From positions 248,001 to 312,000 of the forward strand of contig JACKKN010000003.1 of assembly GCA_024236415.1 (NCBI GenBank): a stretch of DNA of 64,000 nucleotides, in the 5' to 3' direction. How positions within the stretch are numbered: the stretch's first letter is position 1; the number at the start of each line of letters is the position of its first letter. The notes beneath the pieces are model-generated. The model made no database searches. It saw only the letters and a program-made list of their open reading frames with translations, and was not told the DNA's origin. A program made the position numbers and the translations under genes. This DNA comes from Hyphomicrobiales bacterium. Its GTDB lineage: Bacteria > Pseudomonadota > Alphaproteobacteria > Rhodospirillales > JACKKN01. Below are positions 32,081 through 41,612 of this stretch, in pieces.

Positions 32081-33082
32081 CTATTGGCTTGGCAGCTCGG
32101 CGCTGCCGGAATGCAGAAAGCATTCGACCCATCCCTCGCGGTCGCGGACCGCGGGTGGCCGCTCCGCGCGGCAGATGGCCAGCCCGGCATCCCGGCAAGG
32201 GGCGCACCGCGGATGGAAGCCGCATCCTTCCGGGGGATCGAGCGGATCGGGATAGGCCAATCCGAGGTGATTGTCCGGCACACCCAGTCCGGGCTCGGGC
32301 GTGAGCACCGATTGCATCAGGGCGCGCGTGTAGGGATGCCGGGGCGCGCCGAACAGGGCGCGGGCATCGTTCGCCTCGACGATCCGGCCCAGATACATCA
32401 CGGCGACGCGGGTCGCCATGTGCTCCACCACGGCAAGGTTGTGGCTGATGATCAGGTAGGTGAGGCCCAGCTCGTCGCGCAGGTCCAGGAGGAGGTTCAG
32501 GATTTGCGATTGCACCGATACGTCGAGGGCGCTGGTGGGCTCGTCGCAAATCACGACTTCGGGCTTCATGATCAACGCACGCGCGATGGCCACGCGCTGG
32601 CACTGTCCGCCGGACAGCTGGCCGGGGTAGCTGTAGAAGGCCCGGGCCGGCAATCCGACCAGCTCCATCATTCTGCGGACATCCTGCTCGCGCTCCCGGA
32701 CGGTGCCGATCCCGTGCACACCCAATGGCGCGGCGATGATCTCGTTGACTGTCTTGCGGGGATTCAGGGACGAGTAGGGATCCTGGAAGATCGGTTGGAT
32801 GTGTCGTTTCATCATCCGCTTGTTGGCGTCCGATACATGCGCGCCGTTGAACAGGACGGTGCCGGAAGTCGGGGGCAGGAGGCCGAGCAGGATCCGTGCC
32901 AAGGTCGACTTGCCACATCCGGACTCGCCAACGAGTCCCAGCACGTCGCCTTTGTTCAGTTCTAGGGAAACGCCGTCGACGGCCTTCAGGAATTGCCGTT
33001 TCTTGAACAGGCCCCGCCGGACGACGAATTGCCGGGAAATATCGTGCAGTTCGAGAATGGCCGCCGAGCCGTTCCGTTTCAT
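32081..33082 (-). CDS. Dipeptide/oligopeptide ABC transporter ATP-binding protein (DppF/OppF-type)
   Basis: This 333-residue ATPase has Walker A GESGCGKST (52-60), signature LSGGQCQR, Walker B VVICDEPTSALD and the C-terminal oligopeptide-transporter extension with a Cys-rich GFHPRCAPCRDAGLAIC segment. It energises import with the DppD-type partner. The start lies two bases before the end of the partner gene (33084), so translation is coupled. Substrate specificity lies in the binding protein and is not predictable; the neighbouring M20 hydrolase suggests peptides or N-acyl compounds. Confidence 0.92.
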   Translation of the reverse strand: MKRNGSAAILELHDISRQFVVRRGLFKKRQFLKAVDGVSLELNKGDVLGLVGESGCGKSTLARILLGLLPPTSGTVLFNGAHVSDANKRMMKRHIQPIFQDPYSSLNPRKTVNEIIAAPLGVHGIGTVREREQDVRRMMELVGLPARAFYSYPGQLSGGQCQRVAIARALIMKPEVVICDEPTSALDVSVQSQILNLLLDLRDELGLTYLIISHNLAVVEHMATRVAVMYLGRIVEANDARALFGAPRHPYTRALMQSVLTPEPGLGVPDNHLGLAYPDPLDPPEGCGFHPRCAPCRDAGLAICRAERPPAVRDREGWVECFLHSGSAELPSQ

Positions 33083-33083
33083 G

Positions 33084-34139
33084 TCACGTCCCCTGCGACG
33101 GCGGCGCCGCGGTCGGGTTCGGGCCGGCGCCCGCGAAGTGGCACCTCACCTCGTGGCCATCCGCATCGCCATGCCAGGGTGGGGCATCGCGGCAGGCGTC
33201 CCCGGCTTTCGCGCATCGGGTGGCGAACGCGCAGCCGGCGGTCTTTCCGAACAGGGAAGGAACGATTCCGGGAATGAATCCAAGCCGCGCGCCCGGCGGC
33301 GTCTTGCCGGGCTGCGGGATGCAGTCGAACAGCCCCCTGGTGTAGGGATGCCGGGGATCGGAATAGAGTTGATCGACCGAACCGACCTCGACGAACTCGC
33401 CGGCGTACATGACCGCGACCCGGTTCGCGATGCGGGCAACGATGCCCAGGTCGTGGGTGATCAGGATGATCGACATTCCGAATTCCTGCTGCAGTTCGGC
33501 CAGAAGGTGCAGAATCTGTGCCTGAATCGTGACGTCGAGGGCGGTTGTCGGCTCGTCGGCGATGATCAGGTCGGGCTCGCACATCAGCGCCATGGCGATC
33601 ATGACCCGCTGCCGCAATCCTCCCGAAAGCTGGTGTGGATACTGCCCCAGGCGCCGGCGTCCACCGGTGATCCCCACCTTGTCGAGCAGGTAGACGGCCC
33701 GCTCGGTGGCTTCGCTTCTTCCGACCTTTCGATGGCGGCGAAATACCGAAACCAACTGATTGCCGATGGTATAGGCGGGATTGAGGCAGCTCATCGGCTG
33801 CTGGAAGACCATGGACATGCTGTTGCCGCGCAGGTCGCCCATCTGGCGCTCGCCCAGGGCCTGCAGGTCCTGGCCGGCGAATTCGATCCGGTCGGCGCCG
33901 CGCCGGGCATGCCGCGGCAACAGATTCATCAACGCCAGCGAGGTCAGCGACTTGCCGCAGCCCGATTCCCCGACGATGCCAAAGGTCTCTCCGGCGCGGA
34001 CGGAAAGGTCGACTCCCCGGACCGCGTGCAGGTCTCCGCCCAGCGTCGGCAGCGTGACGCGAAGGTTGCGGACCACCAGCAGCGGCGCCGGCGAAGGCGC
34101 CCCGTCCGACCGTGGTGGCGTTGTGTCCCGGTCCGCCAT
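33084..34139 (-). CDS. Dipeptide/oligopeptide ABC transporter ATP-binding protein (DppD/OppD-type)
   Basis: This 351-residue ATPase has Walker A GESGCGKSL, signature LSGGLRQRV, Walker B LIIADEPTTALD and the C-terminal Cys-rich tail (CAFATRCAKAGDAC) typical of OppD/DppD; many such proteins carry a [4Fe-4S]-like Cys set there. An N-terminal 18 residues rich in Pro and charged residues precede the ATPase core. It abuts the upstream permease gene exactly (34139/34140). It pairs with DppF-type ATPase in a full importer. Confidence 0.92.
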   Translation of the reverse strand: MADRDTTPPRSDGAPSPAPLLVVRNLRVTLPTLGGDLHAVRGVDLSVRAGETFGIVGESGCGKSLTSLALMNLLPRHARRGADRIEFAGQDLQALGERQMGDLRGNSMSMVFQQPMSCLNPAYTIGNQLVSVFRRHRKVGRSEATERAVYLLDKVGITGGRRRLGQYPHQLSGGLRQRVMIAMALMCEPDLIIADEPTTALDVTIQAQILHLLAELQQEFGMSIILITHDLGIVARIANRVAVMYAGEFVEVGSVDQLYSDPRHPYTRGLFDCIPQPGKTPPGARLGFIPGIVPSLFGKTAGCAFATRCAKAGDACRDAPPWHGDADGHEVRCHFAGAGPNPTAAPPSQGT

Positions 34140-35057
34140 CTACCAGATCTCTCCCGGACTGGTGACGTCCCGGACGCCGTCCCCCAGAAGGTTGATCGCA
34201 AGCAGGAGCAGGAAAAGCATCACTCCCGGAATGGTGATCAGCCACGGATCGAAGAACATGTACGACTTGGCCTCGGAAACCATCAGCCCCCATGACGGCG
34301 TCGGCGGCTGTACACCCAGCCCGAGAAAGCTGAGCGCGGCTTCCAGAACGATGGCATGCGCCATCTCCAGCGTGCCGATGACGATAAGATGGTTGGCCAG
34401 ATTGGGCAGTATTTCCGACCAAAGAATCTTCGGCCAGGCCATTCCGACCGCCTCGGCCGCGGTCACGAATTCGAGGCGCCTGACCTGTTGGGTGGCGCTC
34501 CGCATGACCACGGCGAAGCGGTCCCACAGCAGCAGGCCCAGGACGACGGTGACGACCCCCAGCGAGCCACCGCTCATGGCCACCACGGCCAGGGCGACCA
34601 GGACCACGGGCATGGACAGCCGCACGGTGATGAGAAAGGTGACGAGGTGATCGATCTTGCCGCCGAAGTAACCGGCGAGCACACCCATGGTGGTCCCAAT
34701 GAACCCCGAGATCAGCATGGCGACGGCGCCGATGAACAGCGAAACCCGGGCGCCGTAGATGATCCGGGACAGGTAGTCCCTTCCGAAGCCGTCGGTGCCA
34801 AACGGGTTTGCGGGGTTTGTCTTCTGTCCCCAAAACGGGTCGACCAGACGGTTGGCCAGATCCTGGACATAGGGGTCGTGGGGCGCCAGAAGCGGTGCGA
34901 ACAGGGCCATCACGACCATCGTCAGCAGAACCCCGCCGCCGATCAGCAAGCCGATGTGGGTGCGCGCCCGGGCATACGCGGCCTGCCGCGGCGTGGGGGA
35001 ATTCGCGATGGTCGAGTCGTCGTCGCCGAACGAGGGGGCGTGGGAGATATCGTTCAT
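34140..35057 (-). CDS. Dipeptide/oligopeptide ABC transporter permease (DppC-type)
   Basis: This 305-residue inner-membrane permease has an N-terminal cytoplasmic tail, a helix near 30-50, the usual DppC periplasmic segment (DPYVQDLANRLVDPFWG) and five more helices. The EAA-type ATPase-contact loop is AEAVGMAWPKILWSEILPNL, and the GTDGFGRDYLSRIIYGAR element is diagnostic for the DppC family. It lies seven bases after the DppB-type gene and abuts the first ATPase gene, in one operon. Confidence 0.92.
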   Translation of the reverse strand: MNDISHAPSFGDDDSTIANSPTPRQAAYARARTHIGLLIGGGVLLTMVVMALFAPLLAPHDPYVQDLANRLVDPFWGQKTNPANPFGTDGFGRDYLSRIIYGARVSLFIGAVAMLISGFIGTTMGVLAGYFGGKIDHLVTFLITVRLSMPVVLVALAVVAMSGGSLGVVTVVLGLLLWDRFAVVMRSATQQVRRLEFVTAAEAVGMAWPKILWSEILPNLANHLIVIGTLEMAHAIVLEAALSFLGLGVQPPTPSWGLMVSEAKSYMFFDPWLITIPGVMLFLLLLAINLLGDGVRDVTSPGEIW

Positions 35058-35064
35058 CGCCCAC

Positions 35065-35979
35065 CTATTCGATGCGCAGCCGGGGATCGAGCCAGGCGTT
35101 CAAGAGATCGGCCAGCAGTGTCAGCAGGATGTAGATCAAGGCCAGAACCAGCACCACGCCCTGGACGACCGGCAGGTCGCTGCGGGAGATCGAAATCCAG
35201 GCCAGGTGCCCCGCGCCATGGAGTGAAAAGATGCTCTCGATCACGATCGACCCGCCCAGCATGAACCCGAACTGGACGGCGGTCAGGGACACGACGGGAA
35301 TGACCGCGTTTCGCAACGCGTGCTTGAACAGGACGGTTCCGGACCTGAGCCCCATGGCCCGCGCGGTCCGGATGTAGTCCAGGCCCAGCACCTCGATCAT
35401 GCCGGCGCGGGTGAGGCGCATGATGGCTGGTGTCGCGTAGTATCCGAGCGCGATGGCCGGCATGATGAAATTCTTCCACGACTCGTTGCCCGAAATGGGA
35501 AGCCAGCGCAGCCAGGCGCCGAACACGACGATCATCAACAGGGCAAACCAGAACGTCGGCATGGCCTGGCCGACGACCGCCAACCACAGGGCCAGGCGGT
35601 CGACGATGCTGTTCGGCTTCAGGGCGGCGACAACGCCCAACGGCACGGCCAGTGAAACCGCGAAGATCAGGGCCAGGCACCCGAGGGCCAGGGAGATGGG
35701 AAGCCGATCGCCGATCAGCTCGGCAACCGGCACCCTGAAATAGAGGCTTGTTCCCAGGTCCCCCTGCAAAGCATGCGACAGCCAATCCAAGTACTGGATC
35801 GGCAGCGGGCGATCCAGTCCGTGCTGTTTGCGGGTGAACTCGATGTCCTCGGAACTGGCCCCTTCGCCGGCGATTGCCGTGGCAATATCGCCCGAGATCC
35901 GCAGCGCGCCAAAACTGATGACGGAAACGACAAGCGCGACAAGCAGAGCCAGTCCCAGTCTTTTCAGAAAATATCCCAT
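35065..35979 (-). CDS. Dipeptide/oligopeptide ABC transporter permease (DppB-type)
   Basis: This 304-residue inner-membrane permease with about six helices begins MGYFLKRLGLALLVALVVSVISF, the standard DppB start. The HGLDRPLPIQYLDWLSHALQGDLGTSL segment (in parts) and the EAA-like loop IRTARAMGLRSGTVLFKHALRNAVIPV are clear family markers. It forms the channel with the DppC-type permease. The binding protein gene is upstream at 36076 with a 96-base gap. Confidence 0.92.
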   Translation of the reverse strand: MGYFLKRLGLALLVALVVSVISFGALRISGDIATAIAGEGASSEDIEFTRKQHGLDRPLPIQYLDWLSHALQGDLGTSLYFRVPVAELIGDRLPISLALGCLALIFAVSLAVPLGVVAALKPNSIVDRLALWLAVVGQAMPTFWFALLMIVVFGAWLRWLPISGNESWKNFIMPAIALGYYATPAIMRLTRAGMIEVLGLDYIRTARAMGLRSGTVLFKHALRNAVIPVVSLTAVQFGFMLGGSIVIESIFSLHGAGHLAWISISRSDLPVVQGVVLVLALIYILLTLLADLLNAWLDPRLRIE

Positions 35980-36075
35980 CTCGGGGAATGCCTTGTTTCG
36001 CTTTCGGGGGGGGCGGGGAGAACCCCGCGCCGCGAACCAACGCGGGCGCGGGGCCTTACCGTCCGGCGATTCCGC

Positions 36076-37611
36076 CTATTTCCACCGCGAGGAGTAGAAG
36101 CGCGGGATTTCGTCGGCGCTGGGCACGAAATCGAGGTCCTTCGAAAACGCATAGAAGTATGAATAGGACCACAAAGGCAACCAGTAGGCCTGCTCCGCAA
36201 TGCGCTTCAGCGCCTTCGCGTACGCCGAAAGCCGAACCGAAGGAGTCGGGGACGTGTCCCCTTCCTCCAGCCAGGCGCTGACCTGCGTGTCCTTGGCCGT
36301 GTCGTCGTCGCTCAACTTGAAGAAATGCGAGGTGATGGCCGACACGTCGTGGACCGAGTAGGACCCCCAGGTCATGAAGTACATCTGCGATTTGCCGGCG
36401 CGGACCTTGTCCCGGGTCGCCGCGTACTTGGTGTAGTTCAGGCTGGTCTTGATGCCGACTGCGGCCAGATCGGCGAGCATGGCCTCGGCCAGATCGCGGT
36501 TGCGGTACGCGTCCAGAGTCAGGGAGATGCCTTTCGGGTAACCGGCTTCCGCCAGCAGAGCCCGGGCCTTGGCCGGATCGTATCCGTACTTGGTCACGTC
36601 GTCGGTACAGCCGAACTGCGAGGGAAAGCACACCGCGTGAACCACACGGCTTCCCTCGCTCATCAGGTTGTCGACGATGGATTGGCGATTGATCGCATGC
36701 GCGATCGCCTGGCGGACTCGCGCGTCTTTCAACGGGCCGTCACCGCTTCGTCCCGCGGCATCCATGCCCAGGTAGGCGATCCGCATCGTCTCGCCGCCGA
36801 TGACGCTGAGATGCGGCAGCGCGCCGATGTTGGCGACCTGATCGGGAGAGATCTTCCAGGCCCAGTCGATTCCGCCCGAGATCAGTTCGGCGACGATCGT
36901 GTCCTTGTCGGTGATGGTCTTGTGGACCAATCGACCGATCTTCGGCTTGCCCCGCGGGCTTGCCGGGAAATAGTTCTCGTTCCGGACCATCACCACGGTT
37001 CCCGTGGTCGGGTCGGCCTTCTCGACCTTGTAGGGGCCTGTCCCGATCGGCATGCGGCTCATCCCGTCCGGACCGACCTTCGCGTAGTATTCGTTGGGAT
37101 AGATCGGCAACGGCCCGGCCAGAAACTCCAGGGCCGCGGGAAACGGGTCCTTCAGGTGAATCCGGACCGAGAAATCGCCCGTCTTCTCCACATTCTTGAT
37201 CCAGTTGACGTTCCTTTGGTTCTTCACCTTGTTGGCCGGATCGGAAACCCAGTTGAGGGTGTAGACCACATCGTCCGCGTCGAAGGCTTCGCCGTTGTGG
37301 AACGCGATTCCCCGGCGCAGGGTCATGTCGATCGTCACGGCGTCGACCCAGGTGAACGACTCGGCGAGCGCGGGCAGATAGGCGCCCGTCTTGGGATCGC
37401 GGTATAGCAACTGGTCCCAGATTGACCGGGACAGGATGAGGCCCGGCCGGCTTGTGTTGAAGTAGGCGTCGAGGCTCTCGAGTTCCAACTGCACCGCATA
37501 GGTCAACGTGTCGTCGCCCTTCCCGGCGAACGCCTGCGGGCCTGGAGCCAGCCCGGCCGCGAGCATGGCCACCGAACCGAACGCGATAAATTTCAGCTTG
37601 GAAACAAGCAT
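36076..37611 (-). CDS. Dipeptide/oligopeptide-type substrate-binding protein (SBP family 5)
   Basis: This 511-residue periplasmic binding protein has a Sec signal (KLKFIAFGSVAMLAAGLAPGPQAFA). SBP family 5 features are the LTYAVQLELESLDAYF start of the mature domain, the FNDGEAF-type FHNGEAFDADDVVYTLNW and a FPAALEFLAGPLPIYPNEY segment with the usual GTGPYKVE. The start at 37611 is chosen for its GGGGAGG site; upstream in-frame codons are untranslated. It is the first gene of the Dpp-type operon and diverges from the IclR regulator. The ligand could be a peptide, amide or nickel-type chelate; no motif decides it. Confidence 0.9.
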   Translation of the reverse strand: MLVSKLKFIAFGSVAMLAAGLAPGPQAFAGKGDDTLTYAVQLELESLDAYFNTSRPGLILSRSIWDQLLYRDPKTGAYLPALAESFTWVDAVTIDMTLRRGIAFHNGEAFDADDVVYTLNWVSDPANKVKNQRNVNWIKNVEKTGDFSVRIHLKDPFPAALEFLAGPLPIYPNEYYAKVGPDGMSRMPIGTGPYKVEKADPTTGTVVMVRNENYFPASPRGKPKIGRLVHKTITDKDTIVAELISGGIDWAWKISPDQVANIGALPHLSVIGGETMRIAYLGMDAAGRSGDGPLKDARVRQAIAHAINRQSIVDNLMSEGSRVVHAVCFPSQFGCTDDVTKYGYDPAKARALLAEAGYPKGISLTLDAYRNRDLAEAMLADLAAVGIKTSLNYTKYAATRDKVRAGKSQMYFMTWGSYSVHDVSAITSHFFKLSDDDTAKDTQVSAWLEEGDTSPTPSVRLSAYAKALKRIAEQAYWLPLWSYSYFYAFSKDLDFVPSADEIPRFYSSRWK

Positions 37612-37801
37612 TTCCGCCTCCCCTTTGCTCGTCGGCCTCCGAGGGCCGAAATCCCGGATTTGAATGTTGCTATGACGTCTCGCATATCGCAACGTCATCT
37701 CAATAATTTGTTCTAGTAAATTTTTGTTGCGGTGTCAATCTTCGCGATGCTATATCGATATCCGATACGCCCGTGGCGGTGCGCGCAGATGGAGGTGCCC
37801 G

Positions 37802-38572
37802 GTGGCGGACACCAAAGACCCGTTGTTCAACAATTCGGTGGCCAAGGCCTTCAAGATCCTTGGCGTTTTCGCCAGCCAGTACCGGGATCTCAACCTGGTG
37901 GAACTCGCCCAGGCGACAGGCATCAACAAGAGCTCCGTTCATCGCATGACCCATACGATGGTGGAGCTTGGATACCTTCGCCAGGACCCGCACACCAAAC
38001 GGCTCTCGCCGGGCATCAAGCTGATGGACTTCTCCTACATCTACCTGTCCCAGAACGAGCTTGCGGAGCGCGCGCTTCCGTACCTCACAAATCTGAGCCA
38101 ACTGGTGAGGAAGCGGATCAACCTGGTGGAGCCGGATGACCTGGACGTGATCTATACGCTTCGCATACCCGGAGAGGACCTCAAATACAGCACGATGGTC
38201 GTGGGGCGCCGCCACCCGGCATACTGCACCTCCGGCGGGCTCGCCATTCTGTCGTGTCTTCCGCCCGCCCGTGCCGAAGAGATCATCGATCGTTCAAATC
38301 TTGTCCCCAAGGGGCCTCAATCGCTCACGGACAAGGATTCGATCATGAAGAAGATCGAGCAGGCCCGATTGGACCACTACGTCATTGTCCCCGAAGGCGT
38401 GATGCGGGGGGAAATCGCGGTTTCCTCTCCGATCCGGGGAGTCGACGGCGAACCCGTGGGCGCCGTTCAGATATCGACTTCCTACCCCGAATCGAATGCC
38501 GAATCGGTTGCCCGCAACCTCGCGCCCCATGTCGTGGAAACGGCGAACTCGCTTTCGCGGGAAAGGCCCTAG
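37802..38572 (+). CDS. IclR-family transcriptional regulator
   Basis: This 256-residue regulator has an N-terminal winged helix (FNNSVAKAFKILGVFA, NLVELAQATGINKSSVHRMTHTMVELGYL, about 12-60) and a C-terminal IclR effector domain (VVGRRHPAYCTSGGLAILSCL and the final GVMRGEIAVSSPIRGVDGEPVGAVQIST, in parts). The GTG at 37802 has a GGAGG site. It diverges from the Dpp-type operon and precedes the esterase gene by 24 bases, so it probably controls both. Members of this family mostly respond to small carboxylates or aromatics. Confidence 0.9.
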   Translation: MADTKDPLFNNSVAKAFKILGVFASQYRDLNLVELAQATGINKSSVHRMTHTMVELGYLRQDPHTKRLSPGIKLMDFSYIYLSQNELAERALPYLTNLSQLVRKRINLVEPDDLDVIYTLRIPGEDLKYSTMVVGRRHPAYCTSGGLAILSCLPPARAEEIIDRSNLVPKGPQSLTDKDSIMKKIEQARLDHYVIVPEGVMRGEIAVSSPIRGVDGEPVGAVQISTSYPESNAESVARNLAPHVVETANSLSRERP

Positions 38573-38596
38573 GCTCGAAACATCATCGCCGGCGAG

Positions 38597-39544
38597 ATGA
38601 AAGGCATCGATCCAGAATACGCGGCGTTCTTGAAGGCACGCGCGGAACTCGTCGACGGGCCCCTTTCCGGTTTCGACGATCTGCCGCGCCTCAGGGCCGA
38701 CTATGAATTCCGGTCCAGTTGCCTGCCCGTCAGTATGCCGGAGGCGATCCAATGGCGGAACCTGATCGCCGGCGGTTTGCCGGCCCGCCTTTACGAACGG
38801 AAGGATCGGAAAGGCGGTCGCCCCCTCGTTTTCTTTTGCCACGGTGGCGGCTGGGTCATGGGCGGCCTGGAGAGCCACCATGCGATCTGTGCCTGGTTGG
38901 CCGACTGCTGCGGATCCCGGGTTCTGGCCCTCGATTATCCGCTCGCGCCCGAGCACCCCTATCCGGCGGCCCTCAATGCGCTGTGGTCTGCGTTGAACTG
39001 GGTATCCGTGGCGGGCGCGGCCGAGCTGGGGGCCGACCCGGCAAACCTGTTCGTCGCCGGCGACTCTTCCGGCGGAAACCTTGCGGCGGCGCTGGCGCTG
39101 CTGGCGCGGGATCGAAAAGTGGTCTGCCTGAGAGGACAGCTCCTGTTCTATCCGGCCTTGGATGACCGCTGTGCAACGCCATCCTATGAGCAACATCGCC
39201 ACAATCCGGTCCTTTCCGGCGAGATGATGCGCTGGTACTGGCGACAATACCTGGGAGGCGGCACGCCCCCCGGCGAAAGCGGGCCGGCGCCTGGACGGAC
39301 TGCAGATGTTGAAGGCTTCCCGGCCACTTATATTGCGGCAATGGAATTGGACCCCCTCCGGGACGAGGGCCGCCTCTTTCATGAAAAGCTCAAGAGATCC
39401 GGCATTCCGACCGTGCTGCACGAGGGCGTGGGTCTCCCGCACGCCTGTTTGCGGGCCGTGGATCATTCTGCCGCGGTACGCGAAATCTACCGGTCAGCCG
39501 GTTCCTTTGTTCAGGCGTTCGCATCATGTGGCGGTGGGCCATGA
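38597..39544 (+). CDS. Alpha/beta-hydrolase, HSL (acetyl-hydrolase/esterase) family
   Basis: This 315-residue hydrolase of the hormone-sensitive-lipase group has the oxyanion motif HGGGW (82-86), nucleophile Ser157 in GDSSGG, Asp in the MELDPLRDEG segment and His in GLPHACL. These cleave short-chain esters or amides. Substrate prediction is not possible. It follows the IclR gene on the same strand and may process what the Dpp-type importer brings in, together with the M20 hydrolase. No signal peptide: cytoplasmic. Confidence 0.9.
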   Translation: MKGIDPEYAAFLKARAELVDGPLSGFDDLPRLRADYEFRSSCLPVSMPEAIQWRNLIAGGLPARLYERKDRKGGRPLVFFCHGGGWVMGGLESHHAICAWLADCCGSRVLALDYPLAPEHPYPAALNALWSALNWVSVAGAAELGADPANLFVAGDSSGGNLAAALALLARDRKVVCLRGQLLFYPALDDRCATPSYEQHRHNPVLSGEMMRWYWRQYLGGGTPPGESGPAPGRTADVEGFPATYIAAMELDPLRDEGRLFHEKLKRSGIPTVLHEGVGLPHACLRAVDHSAAVREIYRSAGSFVQAFASCGGGP

Positions 39545-39556
39545 GACGACAGGCGG

Positions 39557-39615
39557 GTTGAGGCGGTGACCTGAGGCCCGATCTCCCACCATTCACCAGG
39601 AGAGTCCGCCTCAAC
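39557..39615. repeat. Inverted repeat at the right edge of the low-GC segment
   Basis: GTTGAGGCGG (39557-39566) is matched by its reverse complement CCGCCTCAAC (39606-39615), with a 39-base interior. It may be a relic of an element end or a bidirectional transcription stop between convergent genes; no transposase is present. Confidence 0.5.
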
Positions 39616-39645
39616 GGTATTGTCCCCGGGTGGCGATCCGACGCC

Positions 39646-40500
39646 TTATCGGAGTTGCGGCTCCGGCAGCTCGGTGACGTGCGCGGCGACCACGAACCGC
39701 ACGTCCGGATGCTGTTGCAGCAGGGAGGCGGGGACCGCCGCCGTGACCGGGCCGTGCAGGATCTTGCGCACCTGGGCCGATTGCCATTGGCGGTTCATGT
39801 AGATGCGGACCTTGCGGCTGGCCAGGATCTCGCGCATGCCCACGGTCACCGCCAGGCGGGGAATGCGGTCCACGTTGCCGCGCGAGGTGGTGACCGAGTT
39901 GATGAGCCGGGTCTCGCGCGACAGGCTGACCACCCGCGTCGGCAGGTCGCGGAACGCCGCCAGGGTCGTTTCCTCCCCGGGCTCGGGTGGGTCGTTGAAG
40001 GCCACGTGGCCGGTGATGCCGATGCCGCCGAAACACACGTCGACCCCGCCGTGGGCGGCGATGGCCCGCGGCACGCCGTCCAGGTCCCGGGGGTCGGGGA
40101 ACAGCCGCTGGTCCGGCGGCGGCGCCAGGGCCGGGTCCAGCCGGGCGTAGAAGTGGTCGTCCATGTGGCGGCGGAAGCTGAGCGGGTCGGACGTGGGGAT
40201 GAAGTCCCGCCCGTCCGGGGTCAGGTATTCGTCCATGTTGATGACCACCAGGTCCGCCAGGCTGATGCCCCGGGCGTTGCAGCGGTCGGCCACCAGGTCG
40301 AACTGGCCCACCGGGCCCACCGGCAGGATGAACACCACCTTGGCCCGGCCCGCGGCCCTGGCGGCGGCGTATTCGGCCAGCATGTCGTCGGCGAAGCGGC
40401 GGATCACCGCGTCGTCATCGGCCACCACCTCGAGAGGGATGGGCGAACCCCGCCCCACGGCGTCCTTGGGCGTGGCCAGGGGATCGGCGGCCGGATGCAT
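39646..40500 (-). CDS. Divergent NagB-fold (glucosamine-6-phosphate deaminase family) protein
   Basis: This 284-residue protein has the NagB/RpiA/SoI-type fold. It keeps the general-base Asp90 in INMDEYL (NagB Asp72), His165 and the GHVAFND pattern, but differs sharply elsewhere. NagB's GxGxDGH becomes GIGITGH (Thr163 for Asp141) and FNEP becomes FNDP (Asp170 for Glu148). The phosphate loop LPTGGTP becomes LPVGPVG, and the phosphate-binding Lys208 position is Gln. The residue mapping is from memory of the E. coli enzyme. A sugar aldose-ketose isomerase without deamination, perhaps on a sugar lacking a 6-phosphate, is inferred. It is the last gene of the aldolase operon. Confidence 0.72.
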   Translation of the reverse strand: MHPAADPLATPKDAVGRGSPIPLEVVADDDAVIRRFADDMLAEYAAARAAGRAKVVFILPVGPVGQFDLVADRCNARGISLADLVVINMDEYLTPDGRDFIPTSDPLSFRRHMDDHFYARLDPALAPPPDQRLFPDPRDLDGVPRAIAAHGGVDVCFGGIGITGHVAFNDPPEPGEETTLAAFRDLPTRVVSLSRETRLINSVTTSRGNVDRIPRLAVTVGMREILASRKVRIYMNRQWQSAQVRKILHGPVTAAVPASLLQQHPDVRFVVAAHVTELPEPQLR

Positions 40501-40502
40501 GG

Positions 40503-41588
<1,086 letters not shown>

Positions 41589-41612
41589 GGTTCGATCCCC
41601 CTTTCGCCCGCC

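Larger units (their letters stand above)
18705..39645. mobile_element. Putative acquired genomic segment downstream of tRNA-Met
   Basis: From just after the tRNA to about 39.6 kb the DNA has visibly lower GC and less biased third codon positions than both flanks. The block begins with a tRNA and a short direct repeat, ends near an inverted repeat, and carries accessory functions (a respiratory reductase with its own sensor system, and a peptide-type importer with regulator and hydrolases). No integrase, transposase or duplicated tRNA end was found, so the exact borders and mechanism are inferred. Confidence 0.45.
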
